Origin: CAWJEL01 sp964647255
GTDB lineage: Bacteria; Chloroflexota; Anaerolineae; CG2-30-64-16
Direction of reading: 5' to 3'
DNA length: 64,000 bases
Assembly: GCA_964647255.1 (NCBI GenBank)
Contig: CAZYGI010000008.1
Location: forward strand, 1-64,000
The position numbers and the translations under genes were made by a program. Positions within the stretch are counted from its first letter, which is position 1; each line of letters starts with the position of its first letter. Of this stretch, positions 33,901-34,556 are shown in pieces. Under the pieces are notes generated by a model. That model did no database searches, was not told where the DNA came from, and saw only the letters and a list, made by a program, of their open reading frames with translations.

Positions 33901-34041
33901 CGCCCAGGCGCGGCGGACTATCTTCTCAGGCGAGCCGGGGGGCGCATCGGCTGCGGCGGTCGGAGCACAAGCGAACATGATCGCAATGACCATGAGCAGC
34001 GAACCGAAGATGCGACCGGGGATGCGGGCGTGGAAGTGCAT
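3973..34041 (-). CDS. Giant secreted multidomain protein (about 10,022 aa; CARDB/LamG/PD40/LVIVD/TSP3)
   Basis: One uninterrupted frame of 30,069 nt, about 47% of the window. The ATG at 34041 is chosen because AGGAGGA lies just upstream and a signal peptide follows (GSLLMVIAIMFACAPTAAA). Order, by residue: 35-285 LolA-like; 294-349 two membrane helices; 422-555 TSP3 Ca-binding repeats; 1248-1451 strongly hydrophobic; 1691-1781 TSP3; 1984-3951 six LamG/concanavalin-like domains with Ig-like domains between the fourth and fifth; 4086-4149 one LVIVD blade; a Pro/Ala linker; 4288-4699 PD40 propeller; 4700-5187 four CARDB units; 5188-5611 PD40; 5612-8027 twenty CARDB units; 8048-8314 six LVIVD blades; Ig and DOMON/CBM9-like domains; 8911-9044 proprotein-convertase P-domain; two WNLVS repeats; CYGDD domain; IYLPLVLQ and a Pro/Ala-rich tail. 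Likely a megadalton adhesin or surface scaffold; function inferred. No enzyme active site was recognised. Confidence 0.9.
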   Translation of the reverse strand: MHFHARIPGRIFGSLLMVIAIMFACAPTAAADAPPGSPEKIVRRAWAAAREIGAYRFTSDVVQTTRPAPALSSIGQSSTRNQLHLEGDVDLPTHEFAMRFWTSGGSVANPDSAAELRIQGQTAWTRQPGGAWQKLENFSSSFAPNGDFLSYLAGIKNVRASDSDERPTPSDEEASSVLGRSAFGFDFDGPSFANYVRDQLESYLRERGELPQGIYLDSSATYRDTTGQGEITLDDRGLPKRLSIHLVYPPDSKNQRTEADIAISFVFASAEPAAASAAGGALGGLTRWLHSTPVAALPQQALLLALSFLCGLIIVVARRSPRTYRVVVMAVILSMIVMPLLQAQQAQAFFERQAADQTGQGVSAGTQQQTAAEVQETLYGAWDPHQDPLAALPPVAGDHRSAGANPLDETPTPTPTGTGTLDSDGDGLTDAIEQEAGTDPLKADTDGDGLDDGVEVRLNISPWVKDSDGDGIWDNVEVLGFKDAAGRRWYLNPANADTNGDGTADSVECMALSGEQPNYDPEAVVDCDSDGDGLPDPFDFDDDGDSVPDRQDLTLASSMGNDGLAYDPVAPKPFDGNTPFQFTINNLGDKKPILVDFQLRTEDAQHLTYAMNVMDWPSSDQEGQLQHVKGTTFSQSRPGQVNYDPRLDDGDLRVIPMLEITFPAGNVPLPLTRPQIEVVANNAISATMQLAQNTDDPTRTDIGFDFEDATGSYTVNFYAGACPPVGHPLLTNDLTASDGMTLTLPAALGRATALADGEHVIRISGGGKTACEPLGNITNGVYADKMIDTARLTPYGISVREKDKEGTLLAYAPLNVVTDPVGGANVAFQARVYYETDSDRDMAWASAQQVRVVWLVQMLTDECDTTGFEPSAAAQEPAEGYQAQYGIERKAWCSAHRTADLQRIVQTYDESWYLTGLRATEDLGMDFAIIWEDPTTDNNQNADDRLWQAARGLLTSFVSGRDGNGNGQLDVGINARNGADGTIAERLDAEGSIPDGDDRRWGIPKNALRVKSFEFPHGDYVGQIAARDAEAVLVDQFSPYISDAQTITPTLLFARQETSVGVDLADAVVTGGGDGVTLNFDGKSSMTMAQIAWAPFRYNETLGPDRQPIGWERYPTQLYWDRLAVQFKAAFRNLPEEVNPYRDDEYVVMGQMLAARSLYFALETGVTRLVQTGSENAGPQADVVLPYTNEGNMDSDAGITTASLGLFSSTCDIVLSVVGDMIEMDANDVIQFAKLTGSLFGSPTSGIGKFLAGAGDASVQFLRMMGNGALRVASPTIVSYKGAIGAMTGGPGPAVGAVALFAAGLAAMAACVAAIAGSDSPVEAVSWSLQAIGMILEIKGIIDAVKDIGKATGGAAGATTMLAKVAKFLSKSVENVGAVMSTIAAGIGVAVTWAVFAAQAALMDLTYREMGNLVALTIGQTIVMVIMFIIDLIPVVGGIISGIISLLDSLIAAICSAAGWDQEKAGQTDPYDDPGDWLCGGLEGIVSTFLGWFIYAGNEIVDMQAEGRLQFDEVNADELTDPELGITTGNALNVGVVLTNTLTVMGRPGNIGGGYYWQYRKNLDSSTFDYQMQTAEIDIHEDLDRGDMQDEWQDVPEGQTGDIYIHKTVPTIPVTLPAAGINRRLQVYLSEGYNVPVQNCYVGVCVVEDERDTIHYPMTDTLVFDILPATLDEFYTRSWGRDYSIGVVTMKDEDGDGLAAGVDPNDLLQDTDGDGLIDPRELQFGSSPTLVDTDGDGLNDYDEIRLNTDPTRKDTDGDGLWDGQEVYHQDKTDADKDDDRVEWVGGWRYVYRINAAGQQESAWVTSDPEKVDTDDDGLLDRDEFLYGFNPTVWSNARVLSLESQLREPAAEGGYAPTDGMVQPGSTLYYTATVTNNLLSRYMQGLLSSQFPAATAPNALAPVSFVLQPAQAQTLDGELDVSATAASGVYSATLTASALISDWTALAEGAKLWLPMDDPVTTDRSGSFPPNDATCMPVADGHACASVVGGPYGNALSLDGASYLSSPADPSETAYGVSLWFKTSQAGGALFAATGGDGAEVYLSGGRVCAAVRRNGVAEAICSAAATYADSQWHHAVHTFGGGVGAQQLYVDGEAVASGTETGLPAASTGGVLIGKIAFSAAALFSGMLDDVRLYDTALSAHQARQLFRQPVLNLTFDHPTATSSGTQWADTSAFGNRGECATAQCPQETVGIEGQGLQFDGANRHVSVAENSSLDLSEGHFTLALWLKPEAGLTDAAHCGDFEWEGQNCGWWQPEGILGLKSGTGDAYVSLQRMVVRGGSNAIRFGFAAADGWAGYYTSPAIGLMDNVWNHVALSYGGGEVRLYLNGELVASDQTIFINPGTGVARTPAATRRFEIGRSNDVGKVNFSSFSVWGESDSGNAELCIACTGQEMYNGSVSGDNSYPINASCTFTDQTYWQIWEDDQGTTCGATRDSGDQFITGASFAITDPATPGHGSYVVPCLANMPCMTMPDGANVTGILDYSYTKDSLPFRGAIDELRIYRQVLDAADVREIFLGTNTALNLGLDEAPGATSFADASAGNHDATCAGAACPTAGVGGRDGRAALFKTGEQDHLTVNGLSGLTQTTVSAWIYRTQATNARETIVSSQESASCGFTLALNDNGSSQYPMFAAWIADGATSALKQVEFAEAVPLNTWVHLAGVYDGAQLRLYRNGTEVATVAAAGALKQCTGNTAIGSHSDGSQKFFGGRIDAARVYVRGLSAAEMRGVYDEAPVLHLRLDEAYGATQFADESDHANATGACTGEHCPVTGEGVHGQLGLAALFDGADDEILAPDAATLRAGEFTVGAWVLPTRVNPVAPQEIIVRSASEVGGEIGPQPTLHANYRLYLKPNTLIPVAEFDDGCTDTVRRVTSQVSLVKDHWNHVMASFDGERLVLYVNGAEQARLSGLTGSQACAEAGWPLHVGGFSIPAGNTRDWSNPFSGRIDEVALYDRGLREDEIERLFSDQMSWVEERQSNNILVDGDVPECEVASPETYLPAEGMQFLAAARDETSGIAAVELAFCKSAGACTPGNWAPADACTASNGAILNDGTWCPYFEPAGEGRYIVKVRATDRVGNRAESAGTVVYVDNTPPTITGPAAGTRFDAQPAADRANAWFVSLSGTVTDPVLADNSPASGVITNTVKVTLFDENGGAVGLGAQYATVTGSAWSVDYIFTESEPSGPFTLRVEAEDGIASQSQLEDAQRAAHRTTFEAAVQIDATPPGMNLNNPSTPAAQQAGAAASAAAGPAAALLNGSTALSGAVTEHPVDVAVTWTTPDGLGDQVGVAIGCNGLSLLSIAAGQFISATQTLRWQGQVDRGAACQVGITGSAASLVTGEARVCGSSVGSWSAGPGGMAFTADAALCGAQAAVAGVAGAQVGFVATFPGSPFFNETLTGQIAYLPLSDTEVANDTIIFADRSGRGHDGACTGGRCPATGQQGHLGSGPYFDGADDAIEILDASDFDFGTGDFTLTLWVKPDGANTNKDLFHWSNAAGDDFSLRLVSGNHLMVDLTLDGATSHILADAGRIGPDAWHHLALARTDKVLRVYIDGVATAYASMAQNLNQIDAGTSLWLGSNRRPDASPYWSPFRGWLNDLRIFNRGLTAHEVAGLVRGNGAILTLSFEDQPLAGGAALKDSSGAGHGGRLYTDDAGAKAAAGQVGAQSLALDGAGDYVVLAEDPGLDLSHGKFTQAAWIYPSPEDAGSYPVFSSAAYGSFASQYPFLEVVNRTQLTAGFGDGTSVRSFTTGSMLAENMWNHVAATFDGTTYTIYVNGAVAYKTDALAGKLPAPMRRLDVGRGATETLAAAASGAEACANLAELTFTPAQFNAAGYEIWVNGQRVWAGVPVVGRAYRVVTEPLAFCGAADVEVRPIMPDGSSRSNDFGRSDAAQPVRASAVSLAAAPGISSQDRPAGVGKLDFTVAAGSTARYFRGRLDEARIWPRALSAVEVAALAADGFRPATLAASGAGVSTTGWTAGVPTGLEGAYRLDLRGEDEAGHKDATQLGAWEGGVDSLAPRLALTRTQQSTGSFRYATTAQDFNLKEEGFRSPCGVGVVSSRGSFDAPWYASLFGNDNRLNTLAADCTLPYFVTQSEVGAYDTAGLANSAVVSGTLAYVADGAGGLQVIDISTPASPRLIGSLAAINSARGIDLALYPLATTVAQGSGGAEERRGGGGATPSAPGTSGRPIITTPTRSAPTPAAAGRSGGKGLPAPAAVPRPEQRAAQSQDVGMPGQPRGPAQPAKRELGTVLPSAWPAAGSALAVTQEEILRAAALRMTPSRKLPDAAWMLPAVPDATGSFLVSSSMDGGYGEGLNGVVSGAGRYVAFQSGNSFMVEGDENSAYDIFLRDTMASPSSNVLISFATTGGAGNLESTNPAISADGCRVVFTSLASNLVAGDTNDATDVFLYDCTDASIQRISVSSAGAQADGASTSYGAAISADGKYVVFESEASNLVQYDPNGLRDIFLRDVDAGITVRVSEAAGGGAADGSSAHPAISADGLHVGFESAATNLAAGDTNGQTDVFVYDYNPVTHTGTTERISESTNGDSANGVSTAIALSGDGRWVAFQSDADNLASGDTNGVNDIFIHDRTSGATWRVVGPGGEGNDASYQPSFSQDGRFVAFVSAASNLVTGDTNNSPDAFAYDRATGAIERLSFRAEALQLSAASTLGYGGALSADGGGAVFNAPTSQYGASQTWLRLRDIAAPAANLEIQSVALSPASPKLGQPFDVTVTVHNAGAAAGHFLADIYLDATPAACDNGAGAWDGADIFSLGAGGTTTFTRRHAGLTAAGSHTLKAQVDSACELAETNEANIYTLAGGFTVQASVFDANLTLSNLVVDPAAPRPHQPITYRMTVTNSGADAVGAFSIGAYLDAAPGACDGNASYTASLAGLAAGASTTVELFEPYGFMDGDSHSVYAQADNGCQVPETDESNTAGPVAFSASGTPALADLRVDAISAAPAAPGTNVPVTVTVTVSNHGEASVLDTNVLVFLKAEGDAAPNPTNCYAPLDGDAEGHVQGLAPGASTAVVIPTSGFKSAGSMTIYALADAGCSYTEANETDNLGSLAVTAHDALPDLVVESLRTYPAAPTAGQSFDVIIKVKNQGEAPAGLSDEGGNFISYYVGECEPGPGGCSYSEFTGDPLGPGESQELIAPLRFSHFAGGYPFWAKADSWGSVSETNEANNTLGPVTVTVSGATVTPTATPTITPTPTATPLPDGSVTTRIATSANSPAISSDGGWIAYETNDYNIYAYDRAHGTTRLISDQSETHGASQNPGISANGRYAVYKSLDINSRWKVWLKDLEANTGQTASLTDADQQPNGNCDYPDVSSTGPYVAFTCSASNMVANDTNGADDVFVRDIAAGMTERASVSSDEVQATGASRTRTQGSISANGRYVVFESNANDLVAGDTGQVDIFVRDRTLGTTERISVDASSGQADGNSTSAVISADGNFVAFLSDATDLVADAAHGGPDTNGATDVFVRDRVNGQTYRVSLTDADAQADGSSGTVNFYDDGHYVSISDDGRYVAFQSSATNLVAGDTNGGVDVFVRDRQAATTTRASVRTGGYPASSDSEYPAISADGLFVAFQSSASNLVSGDVNGATDVFVHDYSAYTPPPDPDLIITSLTVSPAVPAKDGSVELAMVIENRSDGPAGYFQARFMLDGQPLYPYTEVSSLAAHTTTTLKRTVGVYDWNDHTVTAAADVYNTVIETDETNNTAGLVMYHAARPDLQVVSITPSPAAPLVGESVSYTVRVSNAGPGASEAGGYLALYHDTAPAGCDAAAYVARVALPALAAGATADLVLSAAGFATGGSHTVYAYADYGCDVVEEDDANNILSTAVDVKQADLEIGSVVSLTDPIYAGELVTFRVTVYNSTTATGPSPATQLRLYEDPAITPACPNPGAGLGSAVIPALAIGQGYVADVTIAGGIPNVAGDPDNHMIVALVDAGCAVTEPDEGNNTGSLAISVLDRKPDLVVESLVVNPAVVPMGGALVHIEVTLKNQGRAAVTGEFWTGVHIDSNPALCNATLTWGSRQATSGGLAVGATTALSFDVSSQNLAGSHTVYAVVDDRCAIAELHDDNNKTGPVSFQIGYPDLEITSLTVEPPAAVNQPVTMTARVANTDIAAAGAFKVQFSVDGIAYPPVDVASLAAGATKTVTKTLTVTNWSDHAITAVADYLNVVTESDETNNAAGPVSFHVPRPDLVIDSITPNPLNPQPGQPVTYTVHLRNIGAGASPAAGLAGLFMDAPPDQQCNDPDWADTADLPALAPAGQTGSEADVALNAPGSWATVGTHQVYAYADFGCLVVEDNNDNNTAQTQITVTDLLPDLIVDGLVAHPARPYAGEPVTFTVTLHNGGADAALPTLLGLYLDPSPFPACPNPGIPDLGVNVPYLAVGASKTYTLTYAGFADAVGAEDPHVAYALADYGCSVVEPNESNNYKDLNLTVLPERQSDLVVTNLALATSPVYKGQNFSVSVTVQNQGAMTITQVSALGIYVDHQPTGAGDSAWKNTTLVPALGPGAAHTATVVIPAAAVTSVGNHQLFAYADINNTVVEKNATLTGEDNNAFGPVAFTAEWPPLPDLYLVDVTVQGATEDLPAREAITYTVYVQNDGPVASGAASLALFADPDGPPMACNAAGAFAWGTIPAIQPGESAAVVVHTAGFTMPGTYNVWAFADYTCTYDEYQGRESNNQYAFNIVVGPPRLADLRVRDLAAKDGVEVIAGKYFTLTVDVVNEGELRSGATRLGVYTGTLPVNPDPVKAWQADVPALQPNESTRVDMPNRRIDIPGSQHVWAFADFFAWEEESDETDNVYTGTINVLAPNLKVTGLTLQPATDLHAQEYFTATVTVLSSGDVPSEPTWLLIYLDDKVEVAQQVPALAYGQTSVHVFHGLEFATGGAHKISAVVDADNDFIETDEADNKSEIVLDVLPPLLPDFKISSFTADTLTPAAGDNVNYTLVIKNEGTAKTNRITYAGLYFDYATQPTCGQYDIRSAYIPVLGVGQTYTVTWAAPFSTAGAHTARAFVDYVCTVTEATETNNTAGPLAFTVADARKPDLRITSITANPASPAANEYIRDTVHVVNEGNARHHLKSFLGLYKDTRPAECIAGAEFSGAEIPAIEAGASVDLTLFSYGFTAEEQGTHAIYGYVDYGCGVEESDEADNIFGPQPITVGAPKTLDLVVDSVTVTPDQTAIGQPVQYAITVRNVGTGGTPSKSWLGLYLDRTPRGCPYTGSPDVGDRVAEVPPLAAGATQAFTLTTTFATAGSHTASVYLDYGCLLDEPKTNNVAGPYTVEIGPKTYPDLAIVDFKVASDAPAVGQFVDIVVGVQNQGTDPFHGPLQPGVGLYRDVLPTDCATQVVVPDWGKQLAALDIGETAYYTFTQKFDSTPHDLYAAVDYGCAVSEPNEDNNAAGPLSLVLTDTVKPDLKITSVDWTPLDPLPGQPVSFDLVVRNIVFAPGASEAIAGATSLGLYIDPGHVPTCDDTPYAEVQVPSLAPLASVELGIGGALADQSQHIVYLMADRGCAVSEMTESNNVYGPIVFYADNYQRPDLEVVSITADPSPVYALSPITYTVRVKNSGVAANANTGLAIYSQGTTWPTCGDPQYDDTVRFGPIPPGESRDVKIVFDRGWAATGQKFVVAVVDWQCTLPELNDDEFQNNNANNAGSAWVNVVSALPDLAIQNVTYDPASISAGEGVHLGVTVRNLGDAAAVTTSALGVFVDETFEACVTTSPKGGWTTVPALAAGASTTLNIQVPGAAFDAAWVSGHDVYLFENYRCSGTEWNNVNNGYGPISIGALRPDLAIASLTIAPASVHARQPVTYTVRVSNRGDGPSPAVQLGISSAGYPDACGETTWDFTPATVPALAAGASVNLTIPAPAWAEPGEQWAYAVLDITCTLSRQDRNLNNNRFGPLKVFVGDPLLPDLVVDSLSSYPDNPDAGEAVVYVLHVRNAGTARSAISQAGIFRNRSPQAGCSVTPDVTGAVPELPPGASAAVELTETIPTIGWYTISAMADSACGVEEWSAAEFNNTKGPILIKIGDAGAQPTPTPEPTPTPEPGTRYAFVAAGSAGLLAVNVSDPAAPQTPITVTVPGEANDVIVIGRSGQKYALVAAGSMGLQVVDITNVSAMQVIGAYDTPGNAVGVAASGNTAYLADSKVGAGKSALRIIDITDPAHPAAPKTGGSFFYTDGMAYDVAVNGHTAYLADGSPGLVIVNVADAANPALVKTYNTPGEARGVSVGAAPSTAPNQVWAYVADGSWGLHVINVTDPSSPQWVSTTQTPGTALDIAVARGTTTGAAQALSFLSSDDKGLRLVNPVIVSSEAAACDTAGNCSTAQLAGASTAAASPAATLPMVAGETGVVPDWRRAIAASEGEENVYAMFTSPAGVVDSLALLKVAGEAEAFVSTLKSLVVKVDGNDLLFYTWAPGVASKSLWSKDWTPTGDGAHTLTAAATNQDGASHDTTFTFVVDSAAPTVAVNPVLITGARYHEPRTLDLSGAAADAAGVVAVAWRVDGCTLPACTGWNPAVLAQSDGSPFDPAVGSVTNGLWTAAWTLDEGQLPDGDTFTVRARATDIGGHVTETSATVTVDILPPAAVSLTATSGGETIPDGGTIAPAAGLTLAWSPATDGSGVSGYDMRWTSQVTDTLVADAQASVGPAGPLSSSFGSGQGLGEGQKVTAHLTGKDVYGQGRTQTFAAYADGPLTPDYVWLDGPADAAPFGRSACTLLGVDRRAARHAAGNALLSAEQTLHTSWSAEALRLRWSGANWDSDGDLFIYLDTIPGSGSTQVFDPYPATAGQSNIALPAGLAADRLAWVRGSGEALLLAWDGSAWGTGSALNAAHYRLDAAQRITDLYLPFAELGIADPAASPLGLIALASEEGALHLWAALPNTNPLNSARSVTGPAGTTSGGALAFDLTQSFRWSQVGAGVCPNGSAGAGVRYGDTDLQFHLTADPASASYSLIGDGLAGLQDVLLGSAAPPADMPVQLGLPDVKPVGTSTIINYTLRVRNLGADTATGVTAAAAARDALTLTGGASVSFGDIPPGEERSVSFIGRTNAAADWAVLAVEVHSAAGTEPIERLWAHHPVDRAAPQFFGMSAPVYVVAPGETVATGYAYDASGIAGVRLAVDGVTAVSCAPTAPDAGQWSCPWTVTGGHDQVLQIALQAEDTLGQVAGWSKALPFVVDAQPPVVSIDPLATGLASGGVTRGPLRLYGDVTDTRGIGRVEVCKAEDACRNADLQPAVRPSGAVVDDAPAEPIAVGAACVVRTFTVADSFAVGQVALGFTAEHPRRDELQVDLTSPAGTTVRVLTAGSDTDYANYDVLLADASATAVGASRGDHDLQPPSFDRSVRPAAPLLAFADEDSAGAWTLTVCDSNASVNAGYYVRSQLSLAARDATALAGRWTYQMAQAEDADYVQQTVRIYAVDAVGNRTAAPLTFTAWADNVAPVLTVTDHVSTIALGQSTTIISGTVSDGSPTVNVVLQVQAPDGVRSVQAAARDGEGWWYDFTAQIAGTYTLWVAATDAAGNVTTAGPVTVAATCMNAILTAGLVSAEPSATSPMSLTLTAVITNTGTMVLPAGLPVAFSSGVEPIGSTLTTQPIAPNQAVTVTLDWPVENPGDYAIVVSPNAGAAGAHMSLCTQTAGAVQTLSVLDLPLDSSWNLVSSAVNPAIGAVGTVQRPIAGKYFVIQGYDRGARSYYPSLPPEINTLKTWDALHGYWIKTTAAPAVGSDNLTVAMLRLSGTRLAADAPLPLVAGWNLVSYLPESSLPVTVALASIAGKYAVVQGFDGGALSFYPDLDLLFNTLLTMRPGLGYWIRATQAVTLTYPLPTGVTSAAQAAIPTRQGERITPIRQAESAAGVTPTAAWVDFYGDARQADGALLPAGTVITALDPQGVVCGATVVTVPGQYGYLACYGDDPDTPADEGAATSERIRLLVAGQLVGIGIWTTSGERQAVVLGYVEPEPPRRIYLPLVLQAIGPDAAVSPAPVESPAPAPADLPVAAPAETPTLSPVEVSTPTPAGVSSKMLGESVITANPASP
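4235..4540 (-). other. CYGDD domain of the giant protein
   Basis: This segment encodes AWVDFYGDARQ, then VITALDPQGVVCG and QYGYLACYGDD, matching the layout of the domain in the two downstream secreted proteins (WIDLYG or TWVDLYS, AAFDPQG, KYGIMPCYGDD). Spacing between the motifs is nearly the same in all three. Directly after it come RRIYLPLVLQ and a tail rich in Pro, Ala and Val. Confidence 0.8.
5910..6312 (-). other. Proprotein-convertase P-domain in the giant protein
   Basis: The translated region contains VRTFTVADSFAVGQVALGF, HPRRDELQVDLTSPAGT and SAGAWTLTVCDSNASVNAG, the strand pattern of a P/Homo B domain. In other secreted bacterial proteins this domain often sits at the C-terminus and stabilises or targets a protease; no protease domain is recognisable here, so a structural or targeting role is more likely. 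Confidence 0.75.
9100..9900 (-). repeat. LVIVD beta-propeller blades 2-7 of the giant protein
   Basis: Six successive units with the pattern AYVADG-x-GLxVINVTDPxxPxxV are encoded here, for example YALVAAGSMGLQVVDI, TAYLADGSPGLVIVNVAD and WAYVADGSWGLHVINVTD. A single further blade of the same type lies about 11.7 kb away at 21595-21785, giving seven in total, a usual number for a closed propeller. A short TPTPEPTPTPEP linker (about 9910-9950) joins this block to the last CARDB unit. Confidence 0.8.
9961..17208 (-). repeat. CARDB repeat block B, 20 units
   Basis: Twenty units of about 105-125 residues, each opening with P-D-L-x-(V/I)-x-S-(I/L) and containing Y-T-V-x-V-x-N-x-G in the middle and a closing E-x-(D/N)-E-x-N-N-x-G-P. 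This is the CARDB (cell-adhesion-related, bacterial) fold, an Ig-like beta sandwich. Units are too divergent for DNA-level repeats except in segments, which indicates old duplication. Fifteen of the twenty carry a paired cysteine set; units 1, 5, 8, 10 and 11 lack both cysteines. Confidence 0.88.
17209..18479 (-). repeat. PD40/TolB-like propeller block 2
   Basis: Units repeat as ISADGRYVAFQSSATNLVAG followed by DTNG(A/G)xDVFVRDR and then a TxRxSV strand, about 55-60 residues each. This is the WD40-like PD40 beta-propeller seen in TolB and in many secreted bacterial proteins. A TPTATPTITPTPT linker precedes it and a CARDB unit follows it directly. Confidence 0.82.
18480..19944 (-). repeat. CARDB repeat block A, 4 units
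   Basis: Four CARDB units between the two PD40 propellers. Units A1-A3 have the cysteine pair found in most of block B. Unit A4 (DLVVESLRTYPAAP) lacks the second cysteine but has two close together in the first position (GECEPGPGGC), so its disulfide, if any, would be local. Confidence 0.85.
19945..21178 (-). repeat. PD40/TolB-like propeller block 1
   Basis: Same unit type as block 2 (ISADGKYVVFESEASNLV, then DIFLRDV and a strand), about six to seven blades. It follows the Pro/Ala-rich linker and precedes CARDB unit A1. Blocks 1 and 2 are clearly related to each other and probably arose by duplication of a PD40-CARDB pair. Confidence 0.82.
21226..21258. repeat. Interspersed palindromic repeat inside the giant gene
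   Basis: TGTCATTCTGAGCG (21226-21239) and GCGAAGAATCTC (21247-21258) match the core of a repeat type also visible in the intergenic stretch at 61416-61637. Here it lies in frame within a low-complexity Pro/Ala linker and is translated as part of EEILRAAALRMTPSRK. The region is flanked by short GC-rich simple sequence (about 21530-21580). Confidence 0.6.
21595..21785 (-). repeat. Lone LVIVD blade 1 of the giant protein
   Basis: Encodes SEVGAYDTAGLANS, LAYVADGAGGLQVIDIS and TPASPRLIGSLAAIN, one LVIVD propeller blade. It is followed not by a second blade but by a Pro/Ala linker and the PD40/CARDB region; blades 2-7 resume at 9900. Confidence 0.75.
22190..28090 (-). repeat. Six LamG/concanavalin-like domains with interspersed Ig-like domains
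   Basis: Six LamG-type units each show a strand such as FTLALWLKP or FTQAAWIYP, a central W-(N/H)-H-(V/L)-A-x-(T/S)-(F/Y)-D-G motif, L-Y-V-N-G, and a closing F-x-G-x-(L/I)-D-(D/E)-x-R-(I/L)-Y. Most open with a linker containing G-x-C-x-x-x-x-C-P. Ig-like domains of the DNTPPTI type lie between units 4 and 5. Units 2 and 6 carry an extra segment of more than 100 residues before the last strand. Confidence 0.8.
28690..28975 (-). repeat. TSP3-type calcium-binding repeats, block 2
   Basis: Encodes DEDGDGLAAGVDP, DTDGDGLIDPREL, DTDGDGLNDYDEI and DTDGDGLWDGQEV, the thrombospondin type 3 D-x-D-x-D-G-x-x-D pattern, each binding Ca2+ in the known family. The block sits between the hydrophobic segment and the LamG domains and probably forms a Ca-rigidified spacer. 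Confidence 0.85.
29690..30300 (-). other. Long hydrophobic segment in the giant protein
   Basis: About 200 residues rich in Ala, Gly, Ile, Val and Met, including VGAVALFAAGLAAMAACVAA, VGAVMSTIAAGIGVAVTWAV and IVMVIMFIIDLIPVVGGII. Several stretches are long enough to cross a membrane. They lie between the two TSP3 blocks, far from the N-terminal helices. Either the protein is membrane-embedded here or this is a buried helical or pore-like domain. Confidence 0.6.
32380..32790 (-). repeat. TSP3-type calcium-binding repeats, block 1
   Basis: Encodes DSDGDGLTDAIEQ, DTDGDGLDDGVEV, DSDGDGIWDNVEV, NTNGDGTADSVEC-like and DSDGDGLPDPFDFDDDGD units. They follow a TPTPTGTGT linker just outside the second N-terminal membrane helix. 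Confidence 0.85.
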
Positions 34042-34088
34042 GGAACTCCTCCTGAGGCGGCCAGACTGCCGTGATAGCAGAGCAGAGA

Positions 34089-34448
34089 CTAAGTTGACAG
34101 GGCATCTTGGGGTGCGGACGACTTTTGCCCGTGCACGATTTGGACGAGTCGGTCCAGGGTGAGCGAGCGGGCTTCCCGTCCCGACAGCAGAACGGCCCGG
34201 TTGCACTCCGGGTCCAAGCCGATCAACAGCAGTTCAGCATTCTTGAACAAGAGCGGGAGGATATGGCTTTCGTGGTCTTGGGAGAGGTCAAAGATCAGCA
34301 CATCGGGCACCTGCTCCGCCAACGCGCGGCTGGCTTCCGCCCATGTCCCAGCCCGGATCACGTGCAGGCCGGGTCTCTGCTCAAGGCTCTCGCCCACCAG
34401 CGACAACAACAACGAACCACCGAAGAAAAGCACTTCTCGTGGCGTCAT
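34089..34448 (-). CDS. Small degenerate receiver-like protein
   Basis: 119 aa, with its stop 47 bp before the giant gene start. The layout resembles a response-regulator receiver: a hydrophobic strand (EVLFFGGSLLLSLV), a helix, then PDVLIFDLS with Asp54 where the phospho-acceptor usually lies, and a third strand AELLLIGLD. The N-terminal acidic pair is missing (FGG instead of DD) and the usual conserved Lys is not evident, so normal phosphorylation is doubtful; it may act as a pseudo-receiver or partner protein. No Shine-Dalgarno site precedes the ATG at 34448. Position and strand suggest co-expression with the giant gene. Alternative: an unrelated Rossmann-like small protein. Confidence 0.6.
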   Translation of the reverse strand: MTPREVLFFGGSLLLSLVGESLEQRPGLHVIRAGTWAEASRALAEQVPDVLIFDLSQDHESHILPLLFKNAELLLIGLDPECNRAVLLSGREARSLTLDRLVQIVHGQKSSAPQDALST

Positions 34449-34454
34449 GCGCGC

Positions 34455-34460
34455 ATTGTA
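34455..34460 (-). promoter_or_regulatory. Possible -10 element for a leaderless transcript
   Basis: On the minus strand TACAAT ends 6 nt before the A of the ATG at 34448, placing a predicted transcription start at or next to the start codon. There is no ribosome-binding site, which fits leaderless translation. The -35 region (TGTCCT, 17-nt spacing) is poor, so this is tentative. Confidence 0.3.
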
Positions 34461-34499
34461 ACGAAGACCGGCGGATTAGGACACTCCCCGCAGGCATGG

Positions 34500-34534
34500 A
34501 AAAAGGATAGTCGCGCGACCTGTGACGCTATCCT
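34500..34534 (-). terminator. Terminator-like hairpin after the response regulator
   Basis: On the minus strand AGGATAG and CTATCCT form a 7-bp stem (34528-34534 with 34504-34510) around a 17-nt loop, followed directly by T residues (34500-34503). It lies 23 bp after the regulator stop. It may end or attenuate the kinase-regulator transcript before the receiver-like gene. Confidence 0.45.
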
Positions 34535-34556
34535 GAGGGAGGGCAGGGTCCCTGCG

